The position numbers and the translations under genes are program-made. This document shows, one piece after another, positions 25,624 through 33,014 of a stretch of 64,000 nt of DNA; position 1 is the stretch's first letter, and every line of letters starts with the position of its first letter. The notes beneath the pieces were generated by a model. That model saw nothing but the letters and a program-made list of their open reading frames with translations. It had not been told where the DNA came from and ran no database searches. Where the stretch lies: contig NZ_VIGB01000003.1 in assembly GCF_006636205.1 (NCBI RefSeq), forward strand, positions 5,322,501-5,386,500, written 5' to 3'. This DNA is from Kitasatospora acidiphila. GTDB taxonomy: Bacteria; Actinomycetota; Actinomycetes; Streptomycetales; Streptomycetaceae.

Positions 25624-26112
25624 CTAGCGGTAGTTCACGTACTGCACCGCGAAGTCCAGGTCCTTGTCGCGGAGCAGCGCCTGCACGGCCTGCAGGTCGT
25701 CCCGGCTCTTCGAGGAGACGCGCAGCTCCTCGCCCTGGATCTGGGCCTTCACGCCCTTGGGGCCCTCGTCCCGGATGATCTTCGAGATCTTCTTGGCGTT
25801 CTCCTGGGAGATGCCCTCCTTGATGGTCGCGAAGATCTTGTACTCCTTGCCGGACAACTGCGGCTCGCCCGCGTCCAGCGCCTTGAGCGAGACCTTGCGT
25901 GCCACCAGCTTGCTCTGGAAGACGTCGAGGATGGCCTTGACCCGCTCCTCGCCGTCCGCCTTCAGCTCGATCTTCTCGCCCGACCAGGCGATGGAGGCCC
26001 CGACGTTCTTGAAGTCGTAGCGGGTGGCGATCTCCCGGCCAGCCTGGTTGATCGCGTTGTCGACCTCCATCCTGTCGACCTTCGAGACGATGTCGAAACT
26101 GGAGTCGGCCAT
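25624..26112 (-). CDS. yajQ: YajQ-family nucleotide-binding protein
   Basis: This 162-residue two-subdomain protein begins MADSSFDIVSKVDRMEVDNA and contains RYDFKNVGASIAWSG, both hallmarks of the family. YajQ proteins bind nucleotides, and some bind cyclic di-GMP. ATG 26112 is preceded by AGGAG, and the longer frames upstream lack a site. It lies next to tRNA-Tyr, the same neighbours as in other streptomycetes. Confidence 0.92.
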   Translation of the reverse strand: MADSSFDIVSKVDRMEVDNAINQAGREIATRYDFKNVGASIAWSGEKIELKADGEERVKAILDVFQSKLVARKVSLKALDAGEPQLSGKEYKIFATIKEGISQENAKKISKIIRDEGPKGVKAQIQGEELRVSSKSRDDLQAVQALLRDKDLDFAVQYVNYR

Positions 26113-26302
26113 CTGTCGTCGTCTCCTTGACTCGGTGCCTTTCCCCGCCACTGCGGGGTCTTCACGAGCCCACAGCCTATCCAGCGCCACCCCGCCCACC
26201 GGCCTTGATCATCACGTGACCAACCGAGTGGCGGAGCACCCCCTGTCATCAGGTATCGTTTACCCAGTCGAACGGGGCAAGACCCCGGGAGGCAAACATC
26301 CT

Positions 26303-26383
26303 GGCTGGTTGCCCGAGCGGCCAAAGGGAGCAGACTGTAAATCTGTCGCGCAAGCTACGCAGGTTCGAACCCTGCACCAGCCA
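26303..26383 (+). tRNA. tRNA-Tyr (anticodon GTA)
   Basis: Acceptor stem GGCTGGT pairs with ACCAGCC (26376-26382), with discriminator A. The anticodon loop CTGTAAA gives GTA. There is a class II variable arm and the T-loop GGTTCGAACC; no CCA is encoded. A tRNA-Tyr gene is the known attB of the SLP1 element in S. coelicolor. No integrase or second att copy is visible here. Confidence 0.95.
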
Positions 26384-26395
26384 CTGGATAGCGAA

Positions 26396-26440
26396 GCGGC
26401 CCCCGATCCACTGAGTGGATCGGGGGCCGCTTTTCGTTTT
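26396..26440 (+). terminator. Rho-independent terminator after tRNA-Tyr
   Basis: A 16-bp perfect stem (GCGGCCCCCGATCCAC, closing at 26430) with a three-base loop is followed by TTTTCGTTTT. It begins 13 bases after the tRNA. Confidence 0.93.
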
Positions 26441-26452
26441 GCGCTGGCTGGG

Positions 26453-26506
26453 TGTCAGGGGTGCGTTGGGACGGTGGGTGGGGGCGTCAGGGAAGCGTCA
26501 AGGGCG
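26453..26506 (+). promoter_or_regulatory. Candidate KdpE-type boxes upstream of the Usp-like gene
   Basis: Four 11-base units start at 26453 (TGTCAGGGGTG), 26464 (CGTTGGGACGG), 26485 (CGTCAGGGAAG) and 26496 (CGTCAAGGGCG). The spacing is 11-21-11. The same layout occurs upstream of the first APC permease, kdpF and the gene at 40922. The regulator is inferred, not shown. Confidence 0.5.
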
Positions 26507-26572
26507 GGGGTGCGGGGTGCGGGGTCCGGTTGGCTGGGGGAGGAGGAGCCGGCGGACGAAGGGGTGCGGGCG

Positions 26573-27067
26573 ATGGGCGGGCGGATCGTCGCGGGGGTCA
26601 GCGGGTCGCTCGGCAGCCTGGCCGCGCTGCACCGGGCGGTGGGGCTGGCGCGGCAGGCCGAGGCGGAGCTGCTGGTGGTGCTGGTGTGGACGCCGCCGGG
26701 CGGGGAGTACGGCTTCCGCCGGGCGCCCTGCCCGCCGCTGCTGTCCACCTGCCGGGACGCGGCGGTGCAGCGGTTGCGGGAGGCGATGGCGCAGGCGTTT
26801 CCGACCGGCGGCGTCGGGGTGCCGCTGAGCTGCGTGGCGGTGCGGGGCGAGCCGGGGGCGGCGCTGGTCGCGGCGGCGGACCGGCCGGACGACCTGCTGG
26901 TGATCGGGGCGGGCGGGCGCCGATGGTGGCGGCGGCTGTGGCCGTCGGTGGCGCGGTACTGCCAGCGGCAGGCGGGCTGCCCGGTGCTCACCGTGCCACG
27001 GCCCGAGCTGCAGCGGGAGTTGGACCGGTTGACCCGGCGGCTCGCGCTCGCGCACGTCGGGTACTGA
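26573..27067 (+). CDS. Universal stress protein-like protein
   Basis: This 164-residue protein has the UspA fold: a first strand with RIVAGVSGSLGSLAAL, the middle LLVVLVWTPP and the C-terminal LLVIGAGGRRWWRRLWPSVARYCQRQAGCPVLTVP. The ATP-binding G-x2-G-x9-G-S/T motif is degenerate, with Pro-Ser replacing Gly-Ser, so nucleotide binding is doubtful. ATG 26573 follows GAAGGGG; a GTG at 26564 is an alternative. It is the first gene of the potassium island, and Usp domains also occur in KdpD and KimA-type proteins. Confidence 0.8.
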   Translation: MGGRIVAGVSGSLGSLAALHRAVGLARQAEAELLVVLVWTPPGGEYGFRRAPCPPLLSTCRDAAVQRLREAMAQAFPTGGVGVPLSCVAVRGEPGAALVAAADRPDDLLVIGAGGRRWWRRLWPSVARYCQRQAGCPVLTVPRPELQRELDRLTRRLALAHVGY

Positions 27068-27070
27068 GCC

Positions 27071-27511
27071 GTGCGGATGTATCAAGTCCGGCCCGGTGGG
27101 CGGTTGTTCCACCCGGTGGTGGACCGGTTGGCGGTGTCGATGGCGGGCGCGCTCGCGGTGCCCGCGGGGGCGGCGCTGGCCGCCGGGCTCGCCGTGGTGG
27201 GGGAGTTGCGGGCCGGTTGGTTCGCGCTGGGGGCCTTCGCGGTGCTCTGCGCGCTGCTCGGGGCCCTCGCCCGGCCGGCCGCGGCGCCGGTGGTCGGCGG
27301 GGTGGGGTGGCTCTTCTACAACGGGTTCGCCGTCCACCGGTTCGCCACCGTGGTGTGGGCGGGTGCCGGGGTGGAGCTGGGCCGGATCGGGCTGCTGACC
27401 GGGGCGGCGCTGCTCGCGGCGCTGCCGGGCACGCTGCCGCGCCGCCGGATCCGGGTGGAGCACCACCCGGGCGGGGCGGGGCCGGTCGGCTCATGGGGCG
27501 TCAGCCGGTGA
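27071..27511 (+). CDS. Small integral membrane protein of unknown function
   Basis: The 146-residue product has four hydrophobic segments (about 22-42, 47-67, 72-90 and 105-120). The middle motif GGVGWLFYNGFAVHRFATVVW resembles the short-loop four-helix sensor module seen in KdpD-like kinases, but I cannot assign a family. It starts four bases after the Usp-like gene and is probably co-translated with it. It overlaps the convergent lipoprotein gene by 11 bases. Confidence 0.65.
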   Translation: MRMYQVRPGGRLFHPVVDRLAVSMAGALAVPAGAALAAGLAVVGELRAGWFALGAFAVLCALLGALARPAAAPVVGGVGWLFYNGFAVHRFATVVWAGAGVELGRIGLLTGAALLAALPGTLPRRRIRVEHHPGGAGPVGSWGVSR

Positions 27512-27962
27512 TCTCCACGGTGACCGTGAAGGTGCGCTGGTCGGGGCTGCAGGCCATGGCCTCCCCGCAGACGTGCCGATCGGCCGTCAACCGGGCGCTG
27601 CCCGCGGCCTTGGCGACGAAGCTGCTGGGTTGCGCCCCGCAGCCGCCGCCGGGCGGGCAGAACGACGGGCTGCTGCTGGTCATCGGGTGGGACTGGGCGA
27701 CCCGCTGGAGGAGCTGCGGCGCCGAGCTGGTGACCTCGGACCAGTAGCTGCTGCCGAGGGCGATCACGACCGTCTGCCCGACGGTGGCGTGCACGGTGGT
27801 GTTGTTGGCGCTGTCCGTCAGCCGGAGCTCCGCCGTGCCGGGGGACGCGGAGACGCTGATCGCGCCGCCCGGCGTGGTGGCCTTGGTCGCGCCCGACCCG
27901 CACCCCGCGACCGCCACTGCTACCCCAAGTACCGCCACACCGGCCAGAAGCCCTCTGCGCAT
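27501..27962 (-). CDS. Putative lipoprotein of unknown function
   Basis: The 153-residue product has a signal segment ending in the lipobox VAVAGC (Cys21). The mature part is a single beta-rich domain with four further Cys residues (FCPPGGGCG and HVCGEAMAC), which could form two disulfides. The segment VGQTVVIALGSSYWSEV and the ending TFTVTVEITG suggest an Ig-like or chagasin-like fold, a weak impression only. ATG 27962 has GAGGCGG upstream. It lies between two potassium-related genes on the opposite strand. Confidence 0.7.
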   Translation of the reverse strand: MRRGLLAGVAVLGVAVAVAGCGSGATKATTPGGAISVSASPGTAELRLTDSANNTTVHATVGQTVVIALGSSYWSEVTSSAPQLLQRVAQSHPMTSSSPSFCPPGGGCGAQPSSFVAKAAGSARLTADRHVCGEAMACSPDQRTFTVTVEITG

Positions 27963-28045
27963 GACCGCCTCGCCTGCCTTCCCGCTCGTCTTCCACAGCC
28001 TGGACCCCGGTCAGACGCACGCCGCCTCGAAATGGATCCACCTCG

Positions 28046-28099
28046 CGTGAACGGCGCGTCAGGGATCCCCCTGATGGCGTATCGAACGCGTATGGATCG
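28046..28099 (+). promoter_or_regulatory. Candidate KdpE-type boxes upstream of the first KimA-type permease
   Basis: Units start at 28046 (CGTGAACGGCG), 28057 (CGTCAGGGATC), 28078 (CGTATCGAACG) and 28089 (CGTATGGATCG), again with 11-21-11 spacing. The last pair is a near-perfect 11-base tandem repeat. A -10-like GACGAT lies 35 bases after the last unit begins. Confidence 0.5.
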
Positions 28100-28174
28100 C
28101 CGGCCCGGCACCGGTCGCCTGGGGACGATGCATCGAGCGCCAGCCCGGCGCACCGAGCGTTAAGGACCACCGCG

Positions 28175-30037
28175 ATGCCACTGCCTCCCCAGGCCGCCCA
28201 GGCCGCCGAGCCGACCGATCCGCCTGAACCCGAGGCCGCGTCACCGAGCGGACAGGACAAGCGTCATGACCGGGACAAGCTGACCGCGCTCGGCGGACTC
28301 GCCGCCCTCTCGCTGGACGCGATGGCCTCGGTGGCCTACGGACCGGAGTCCATCGTCCTGGTGCTGGCCGCGGCCGGCAGCTACGGGTTGGGCTTCACGC
28401 TCCCGGTCACCATCGCGATCGCGGTGCTGCTCGCGGTGCTCACCGCCTCCTACCGCCAGGTGATCGCGGCCTTCCCGGACGGCGGCGGCTCCTACGCGGT
28501 GGCCAAGACCCACCTGGGCCGGCGCACCGCGCTGACCGCCGCGGCCTCGCTGGTGATCGATTACATCCTCAATGTCGCGGTCAGCGTGACGGCCGGCGTG
28601 GCGGCGCTGACCTCGGCCTTCCCGGGGCTCTATCCGCACCGGGTGCTGCTCTGCCTCGCCGTGCTGGTGCTGGTGACCGCTGTGAACCTGCGCGGGATCG
28701 CCGAGTCGGCCCGCTGGTTCATGGCGCCGACCGCGGTCTTCGTGCTGTCGATCATGGCGATCATCGTGGTCGGCCTGTTCCGCTCCCACCCGGCCAGCAC
28801 CGCGGCGGCGGCCGGCCACGCCTCGGTGGTGGCGCAGAACGCCACCGGGGTCGGCGCGCTGCTGCTGCTCAAGGCCTTCGCGTCCGGCTGCTCGGCGCTG
28901 ACCGGGGTGGAGGCGGTGGCCAACGCGGTGCCGAGCTTCCGGGCTCCCCGGGCGAAGCGGGCCCAGCACACCGAGGTCGCGCTGGGCGCGCTGCTCGGCG
29001 TGATGCTGATCGGTCTCGCGGTGCTGATCGGCCGGTTCCACCTGCGGCCGGTGGACGGGGTCACGCTGCTGGCGCAGCTGGCCGACGCCTCGCTGGGGCA
29101 CGGCTTCGGGTTCTACCTGGTGCAGTTCGCCACCGTGGTGCTGCTGGCGCTGGCCGCCAACACCTCGTTCGGCGGCCTGCCGGTGCTGATGCGGCTGCTG
29201 GCCCGGGACAACCACCTGCCGCACGTCTTCGCGCTGCGCGCCGACCACCAGGTGCACCGGCACGGCGTGCTCTTCCTGGCGCTGGTCTCGGCCGGGCTGC
29301 TGGTGGCCTCCGGCGGCGATGTGAACAGCCTGGTGCCGCTGTTCTCGATCGGCGTCTTCGTCGGCTTCACCATCTGCCAGGTCGGCATGGTCAGGCACTG
29401 GCGGCTGGAGCGCGGTGCCGGTTGGCGCGGCAAGGCGGCGCTCAACGGCTTCGGCGCGGTGCTGACCGGGGTGGCCACCCTGGTGGTGACCGGCACCAAG
29501 TTCACCGAGGGTGCCTGGGGCGTGGTGGTCGCGCTGCCGGTGCTGGTGCTGGTCTTCGAGGCGGTGCACCGGGCGTACGGCCGGATCGGCGAGCGGCTGG
29601 AGCTGGGCCGGATCCCCGGTCCGGTGGTCCGGCGGCGCTCCACCGTGGTGGTCCCGGTCCACTCGATCTCCCGGCTGACCCGGGAGGCGCTGGCCGCCGC
29701 GATGTCGCTGGGCGACGAGGTGCTGGCGGTCACCGTGGTGCCCACCGACCCGGATGCCGAGGATGCGCAGGCCATCCAGGCGCTGCGCCGGGACTGGGAG
29801 CTGTGGCAGCCGGGGGTGCCGCTGGTCGAGGTGGCGGATGCGCACCGGCGGCTCGGCCGGCCGCTGGTCGGCTTCGTGCAGGGGCTGACCGCCGAGCGCG
29901 TGACGGTGCTGATCGCCGAGGTGGAGCCGGTACGGCTGTGGCAGCGGGCGCTGCAGAACCAGCGCGGGGTGCTGATCGACCGGGCGCTGCGCCGGCACAC
30001 CGACGCGGTGGTCTGCCGGCTGCGGCTGCACATGTGA
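28175..30037 (+). CDS. APC-superfamily permease, KimA-type (putative potassium or amino-acid transporter)
   Basis: This 620-residue transporter has about 12 helices starting after a 35-residue Pro-rich tail (LGGLAALSLDAMASVAYGPESIV; SYRQVIAAFPDGGGSYAVAK) and a C-terminal cytoplasmic Usp-like domain (about 480-620). Helices plus a Usp-like domain is the KimA (YdaO) architecture of high-affinity K+ importers. The family also contains amino-acid permeases, so the substrate is inferred from its place beside kdpFABCDE. It is about 40 percent similar by eye to the next permease. The ATG has AAGGA upstream. Confidence 0.8.
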   Translation: MPLPPQAAQAAEPTDPPEPEAASPSGQDKRHDRDKLTALGGLAALSLDAMASVAYGPESIVLVLAAAGSYGLGFTLPVTIAIAVLLAVLTASYRQVIAAFPDGGGSYAVAKTHLGRRTALTAAASLVIDYILNVAVSVTAGVAALTSAFPGLYPHRVLLCLAVLVLVTAVNLRGIAESARWFMAPTAVFVLSIMAIIVVGLFRSHPASTAAAAGHASVVAQNATGVGALLLLKAFASGCSALTGVEAVANAVPSFRAPRAKRAQHTEVALGALLGVMLIGLAVLIGRFHLRPVDGVTLLAQLADASLGHGFGFYLVQFATVVLLALAANTSFGGLPVLMRLLARDNHLPHVFALRADHQVHRHGVLFLALVSAGLLVASGGDVNSLVPLFSIGVFVGFTICQVGMVRHWRLERGAGWRGKAALNGFGAVLTGVATLVVTGTKFTEGAWGVVVALPVLVLVFEAVHRAYGRIGERLELGRIPGPVVRRRSTVVVPVHSISRLTREALAAAMSLGDEVLAVTVVPTDPDAEDAQAIQALRRDWELWQPGVPLVEVADAHRRLGRPLVGFVQGLTAERVTVLIAEVEPVRLWQRALQNQRGVLIDRALRRHTDAVVCRLRLHM

Positions 30038-30323
30038 GCCTGCGGTGCGCAGAGCCTCGGATACCTGAGCTTGTAAGGCCCGCAGCGCGGTCTGGCCCTA
30101 GAAACGGAGCCCAAACGTCACGATTAGCGTATAGATGAGATAACAGCTGAGTATTTTGACGGGCTCTTAACACCGGCTCTTAACGTCCCCCGTGCAGCCC
30201 GCTCTCAGTCACTCGCACCCGGCCTGGCCTGCGGAAACTCTCCGACGGGCCGGGCCGGACGGCGTCTGGGGGCGCCGTGGATCGCCCATTGCCTTTACGC
30301 CCAGGCCGCATACGCTCCCGGAT
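30038..30323. promoter_or_regulatory. Regulatory spacer with tandem GGCTCTTAAC repeats
   Basis: This 286-base gene-free spacer has a TTGACG (30156-30161) followed by two exact copies of GGCTCTTAAC (30162-30171 and 30175-30184), 13 bases apart, which overlap the expected -10. It is a promoter/operator candidate for the second KimA-type permease. The CGT-box 11-21-11 layout of the neighbouring promoters is not present here (only a loose CGTCA/CGTAT pair, 12 bases apart, at 30116). Confidence 0.4.
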
Positions 30324-32375
30324 GTGTTCAATGTGCCCTCGGCGCTCAAGCGCCTCGTGATCGGCAAGGCCATGCGCAGCGAGGAGCTGGGCGAGACCCT
30401 GCTCCCCAAGCGCCTGGCGCTGCCGATCTTCGCGTCCGACCCGCTCTCCTCGGTGGCCTACGCCACCGAGGAGATCCTGCTGGTGCTCACCGTCGGCGGC
30501 ACCGCTTTCCTCTACCTGACGCCATGGGTCGCCCTCGGCGTCGTGGCACTGATGGCCGTGGTGGTCCTCTCCTACCGCCAGGTGGTGCACGCCTACCCGG
30601 GCGGCGGCGGCTCCTACGAGGTGGTGACGCGCAACCTCGGCGCCAAGGCCGGTCTGGTGGTGGCCGCCTCGCTGATGGTCGACTACGTGATGACCGTCGC
30701 GGTGTCGGTCGCCTCCGGCGTGGACAACATCATCTCGGCGTTCCCCGGGCTCGGTGACTACCGGGTCGTGATGGCCTGCAGCTTCGTGGCGCTGCTGGCC
30801 GCGATGAACCTGCGCGGGGTGCGGGAGTCCGGCAAGGCGTTCGCCGCGCCGACCTACATGTTCATCTTCGGCATCCTGCTGATGGTGGCCACCGGCTTCA
30901 TCAAGATGGCCTTCGGACACGCCCCGGTGGCCGAGAGCGCCAAGTACGCGATCATCCCGACCGACCACAACGGCACGCTGGCCGGCGTGGCGCTGATCAT
31001 GCTGGGTCTGAAGGCCTTCGCCTCCGGTTGCACCGCGCTCACCGGCGTCGAGGCGATCTCCAACGGCGTGCCGGCGTTCCGGGCCCCGAAGTCCAAGAAC
31101 GCCGCCACTACGATGTCCTGGATGGGCATCACCGCCGTGGTGATGTTCATCGGCATCACCGTGCTGGCGCTGGTCGCCAAGGTGCACAAGACCAACGACA
31201 CCTGCCAGTTGGTCGGCTTCCAGGGCGACTGCCACACGGCCTCGCAGCCCACCGTGATCGCCCAGCTCGCCTCGTCGATCTTCGGTGGCGACCACAGCCC
31301 GCTCTTCTACTTCATCCAGGCCGCCACCGCGCTGGTGCTGATCCTGGCCGCCAACACCGCCTTCAACGGGTTCCCGCTGCTCGGCTCGATCCTGGCCCAG
31401 CACCGCTACCTGCCCCGGCAGTTCCACACCCGCGGCGACCGCCTGGCGTTCTCCAACGGCATCATCGCGCTGGCCGTGGTGAACATCCTGCTGCTGTGGT
31501 TCTACAAGGCCAATGTGGACAACCTGATCCACCTCTACATCCTGGGCGTCTTCACCTCCTTCACGCTCTCCCAGATCGGCATGGTCCGGCACTGGAACGA
31601 GGTGCTGAGCACCGAGACCGACCCCAAGGTGCGGGCCGGCGCCCAGCGCTCCCGGGTGATCAACGCCTTCGGTGCCTGCACCACCGGCCTGGTCTTCGTG
31701 ATCGTGATGGCCACCAAGTTCATGGAGGGCGCCTGGCTGGCGGTGCTGGCCGCGATCGTGCTCTTCGTGATGATGCGGGGCATACGCAAGCACTACGACT
31801 CGGTCGCTGACGAACTGACCGTGGACGACCCGCAGGCCGACTCGGTCCGCCCGTCCAAGGTGCACGGCATCGTGCTGGTCTCCAAGCTCCACAAGCCGAC
31901 CCTGCGGGCCCTGGGGTACGCCGAGGCGTTCCGCCCGGACACCCTGGAGGCGGTCACGGTCTCGGTGGAGAAGGAGGACACCGAGGAACTCAAGGAGCAG
32001 TGGCAGGAGTTCGACGTCCGGGTGCCGCTCAAGGTGCTGGACTCGCCGTACCGCGAGATCACCAAGCCGGTCGTCGCCTACGTCCGCTCGGTGCGCCGCA
32101 CCAGCCCGCGGGACGCGGTCGCGGTCTTCATCCCGGAGTACGTGGTCGGCCACTGGTGGGAGCACTTCCTGCACAACCAGTCGGCGCTGTGGCTGAAGAG
32201 CCGGCTGCTCTTCACCCCCGGCGTGATGGTGATCAGCGTGCCCTGGCAGCTGTCCTCCGCGCCGAAGGCGGACCACCCGGCCCGGCGCGGCCCGGGCGCG
32301 GTGCGCCGCGGTGAGCCGCTGAACAACAAGAACGGCAAGCGCCGGCAGCCGATCGAGGCACCCGAGCACGCCTGA
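30324..32375 (+). CDS. APC-superfamily permease, KimA-type, second copy
   Basis: This 683-residue permease is read from GTG 30324 (VFNVPSALKRLVIG), the start typical of streptomycete homologues; the 44 in-frame residues upstream look non-coding. It has 12 helices with FASDPLSSVAYATEEILLVL and SYRQVVHAYPGGGGSYEVV, followed by a cytoplasmic Usp-like domain (about 500-640, HGIVLVSKLHKPTLRALGYA). KimA-type proteins import potassium and are inhibited by cyclic di-AMP in Bacillus; regulation here is unknown. A strong hairpin follows the stop codon. Confidence 0.85.
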   Translation: MFNVPSALKRLVIGKAMRSEELGETLLPKRLALPIFASDPLSSVAYATEEILLVLTVGGTAFLYLTPWVALGVVALMAVVVLSYRQVVHAYPGGGGSYEVVTRNLGAKAGLVVAASLMVDYVMTVAVSVASGVDNIISAFPGLGDYRVVMACSFVALLAAMNLRGVRESGKAFAAPTYMFIFGILLMVATGFIKMAFGHAPVAESAKYAIIPTDHNGTLAGVALIMLGLKAFASGCTALTGVEAISNGVPAFRAPKSKNAATTMSWMGITAVVMFIGITVLALVAKVHKTNDTCQLVGFQGDCHTASQPTVIAQLASSIFGGDHSPLFYFIQAATALVLILAANTAFNGFPLLGSILAQHRYLPRQFHTRGDRLAFSNGIIALAVVNILLLWFYKANVDNLIHLYILGVFTSFTLSQIGMVRHWNEVLSTETDPKVRAGAQRSRVINAFGACTTGLVFVIVMATKFMEGAWLAVLAAIVLFVMMRGIRKHYDSVADELTVDDPQADSVRPSKVHGIVLVSKLHKPTLRALGYAEAFRPDTLEAVTVSVEKEDTEELKEQWQEFDVRVPLKVLDSPYREITKPVVAYVRSVRRTSPRDAVAVFIPEYVVGHWWEHFLHNQSALWLKSRLLFTPGVMVISVPWQLSSAPKADHPARRGPGAVRRGEPLNNKNGKRRQPIEAPEHA

Positions 32376-32400
32376 CACACCGCCGCAGCGGCGCAGTGGC

Positions 32401-32441
32401 GCAGCGGGCCCCGGAGCGAACTTCGCTCCGGGGCCCGCTGC
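32401..32441 (+). terminator. Strong hairpin after the second KimA-type gene
   Basis: Two perfect 20-base arms (32401-32420 and 32422-32441) with effectively a short CTT-centred loop lie 26 bases after the permease stop. No T-run follows. It probably separates the permease from the kdp operon. Confidence 0.75.
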
Positions 32442-32545
32442 CGTCGGCGGGCCCGCGCCGCGTCGCGGTGCCGCTGGTGGGCCTGCCCGCGCCGCGCTGC
32501 CGCTGGTGGGCCTGCCCGCGCCGCGCTGCCGCCGGCGGGCCCGCA
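32439..32545. repeat. Tandem repeat, about 29 bp x 3.7
   Basis: Units begin at 32439, 32469, 32498 and 32527. The two central units (32469-32497 and 32498-32526) are identical over 29 bases and begin TGCCGCTGGTGGGCC. The flanking units are diverged. It lies between the permease terminator and the kdp regulatory boxes. Confidence 0.75.
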
Positions 32546-32581
32546 CCCGTTTCGGGCGCGCTAACGCGGCGGTCACGGCGG

Positions 32582-32656
32582 CGTATGGAGCGCGTCAAGA
32601 GCCGTATGGGGGCCGTCAACATGACGGAGCCGCCCGTATGGAGGGCGTCAATAACC
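32582..32656 (+). promoter_or_regulatory. Six CGT-boxes upstream of the kdp operon (candidate KdpE operator)
   Basis: Alternating units CGTATGGrGsS and CGTCAA begin at 32582, 32593, 32603, 32614, 32635 and 32646 (spacing 11-10-11-21-11). Each CGTATGG-CGTCAA pair is a 17-base repeat, present three times and helically phased. The arrangement is what OmpR/PhoB-family dimers bind; KdpE belongs to that family and is encoded 7.5 kb downstream. Confidence 0.6.
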
Positions 32657-32766
32657 GCTGGGGGGCGCGAAACAGACGGTTTGCTACTGGAGCCGGTAGC
32701 CCACCGGCGTCGTGCGGAGCCCTGGGGCCGCCCACGGCAACGTTCCTGAAGCAACTGGTGGAGCTC

Positions 32767-32850
32767 ATGCTCGATCTCGTCTTCGTCGGCCTCACGGTCC
32801 TCGTGTTCGCCGTCCTCGCTCTGATCGCCAAGGGGGTGGAGAAGCTGTGA
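32767..32850 (+). CDS. 27-residue single-helix membrane peptide upstream of kdpF
   Basis: ATG 32767 has GGTGGAG six bases upstream. The peptide MLDLVFVGLTVLVFAVLALI... ends KGVEKL and is one hydrophobic helix with a basic cytoplasmic end. It is distinct from the KdpF encoded next. Similar mini-proteins seem to precede kdpF in other actinomycetes (recollection). Function is unknown; it may stabilise or regulate the Kdp complex. Confidence 0.65.
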   Translation: MLDLVFVGLTVLVFAVLALIAKGVEKL

Positions 32851-32923
32851 GTGAGCGCAGCGAACGAACCATCCAGAGGTGCGTGTGCCGCGAAGCGCTC
32901 GCCGAGCGAAGCGAGGCGGGCGC

Positions 32924-33013
32924 ATGAGTGGCGAGAACATCGCAGGTCTGATCATCGCAGTCGCGCTCATCGGCTATCTCGTCGTGGCGCTGATCCACCC
33001 GGAGAAGTTCTGA
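32924..33013 (+). CDS. kdpF: Potassium-transporting ATPase subunit KdpF (29 residues)
   Basis: The short reading frame from ATG 32924 to TGA 33011-33013 encodes MSGENIAGLIIAVALIGYLV... ending in HPEKF, the actinobacterial KdpF pattern. KdpF is a single-helix subunit that stabilises KdpFABC. It ends one base before the kdpA start, and the kdpA ribosome site (GGAG) lies inside its last codons. The spacer before it (32851-32923) is a repetitive GAGCG-AAGCG-rich run. Confidence 0.85.
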   Translation: MSGENIAGLIIAVALIGYLVVALIHPEKF

Positions 33014-33014
33014 C

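Noticed and set aside
26024..26572. In-frame extension of the Usp-like gene through the tRNA-Tyr gene
   Set aside because: It would translate a tRNA and a terminator. The Usp fold begins at 26573 with its own ribosome site.
27963..30323. Cyclic di-AMP (ydaO-type) riboswitch upstream of the KimA-type permeases
   Set aside because: I looked for the conserved stems and GGGAG/CCC core in both upstream spacers and did not find them. Protein-binding repeats explain the spacers better.
32439..32545. Regularly spaced 29-bp units that could be mistaken for a CRISPR array
   Set aside because: The units are directly joined without spacers, the outer copies are degenerate, and no cas gene is in the window.
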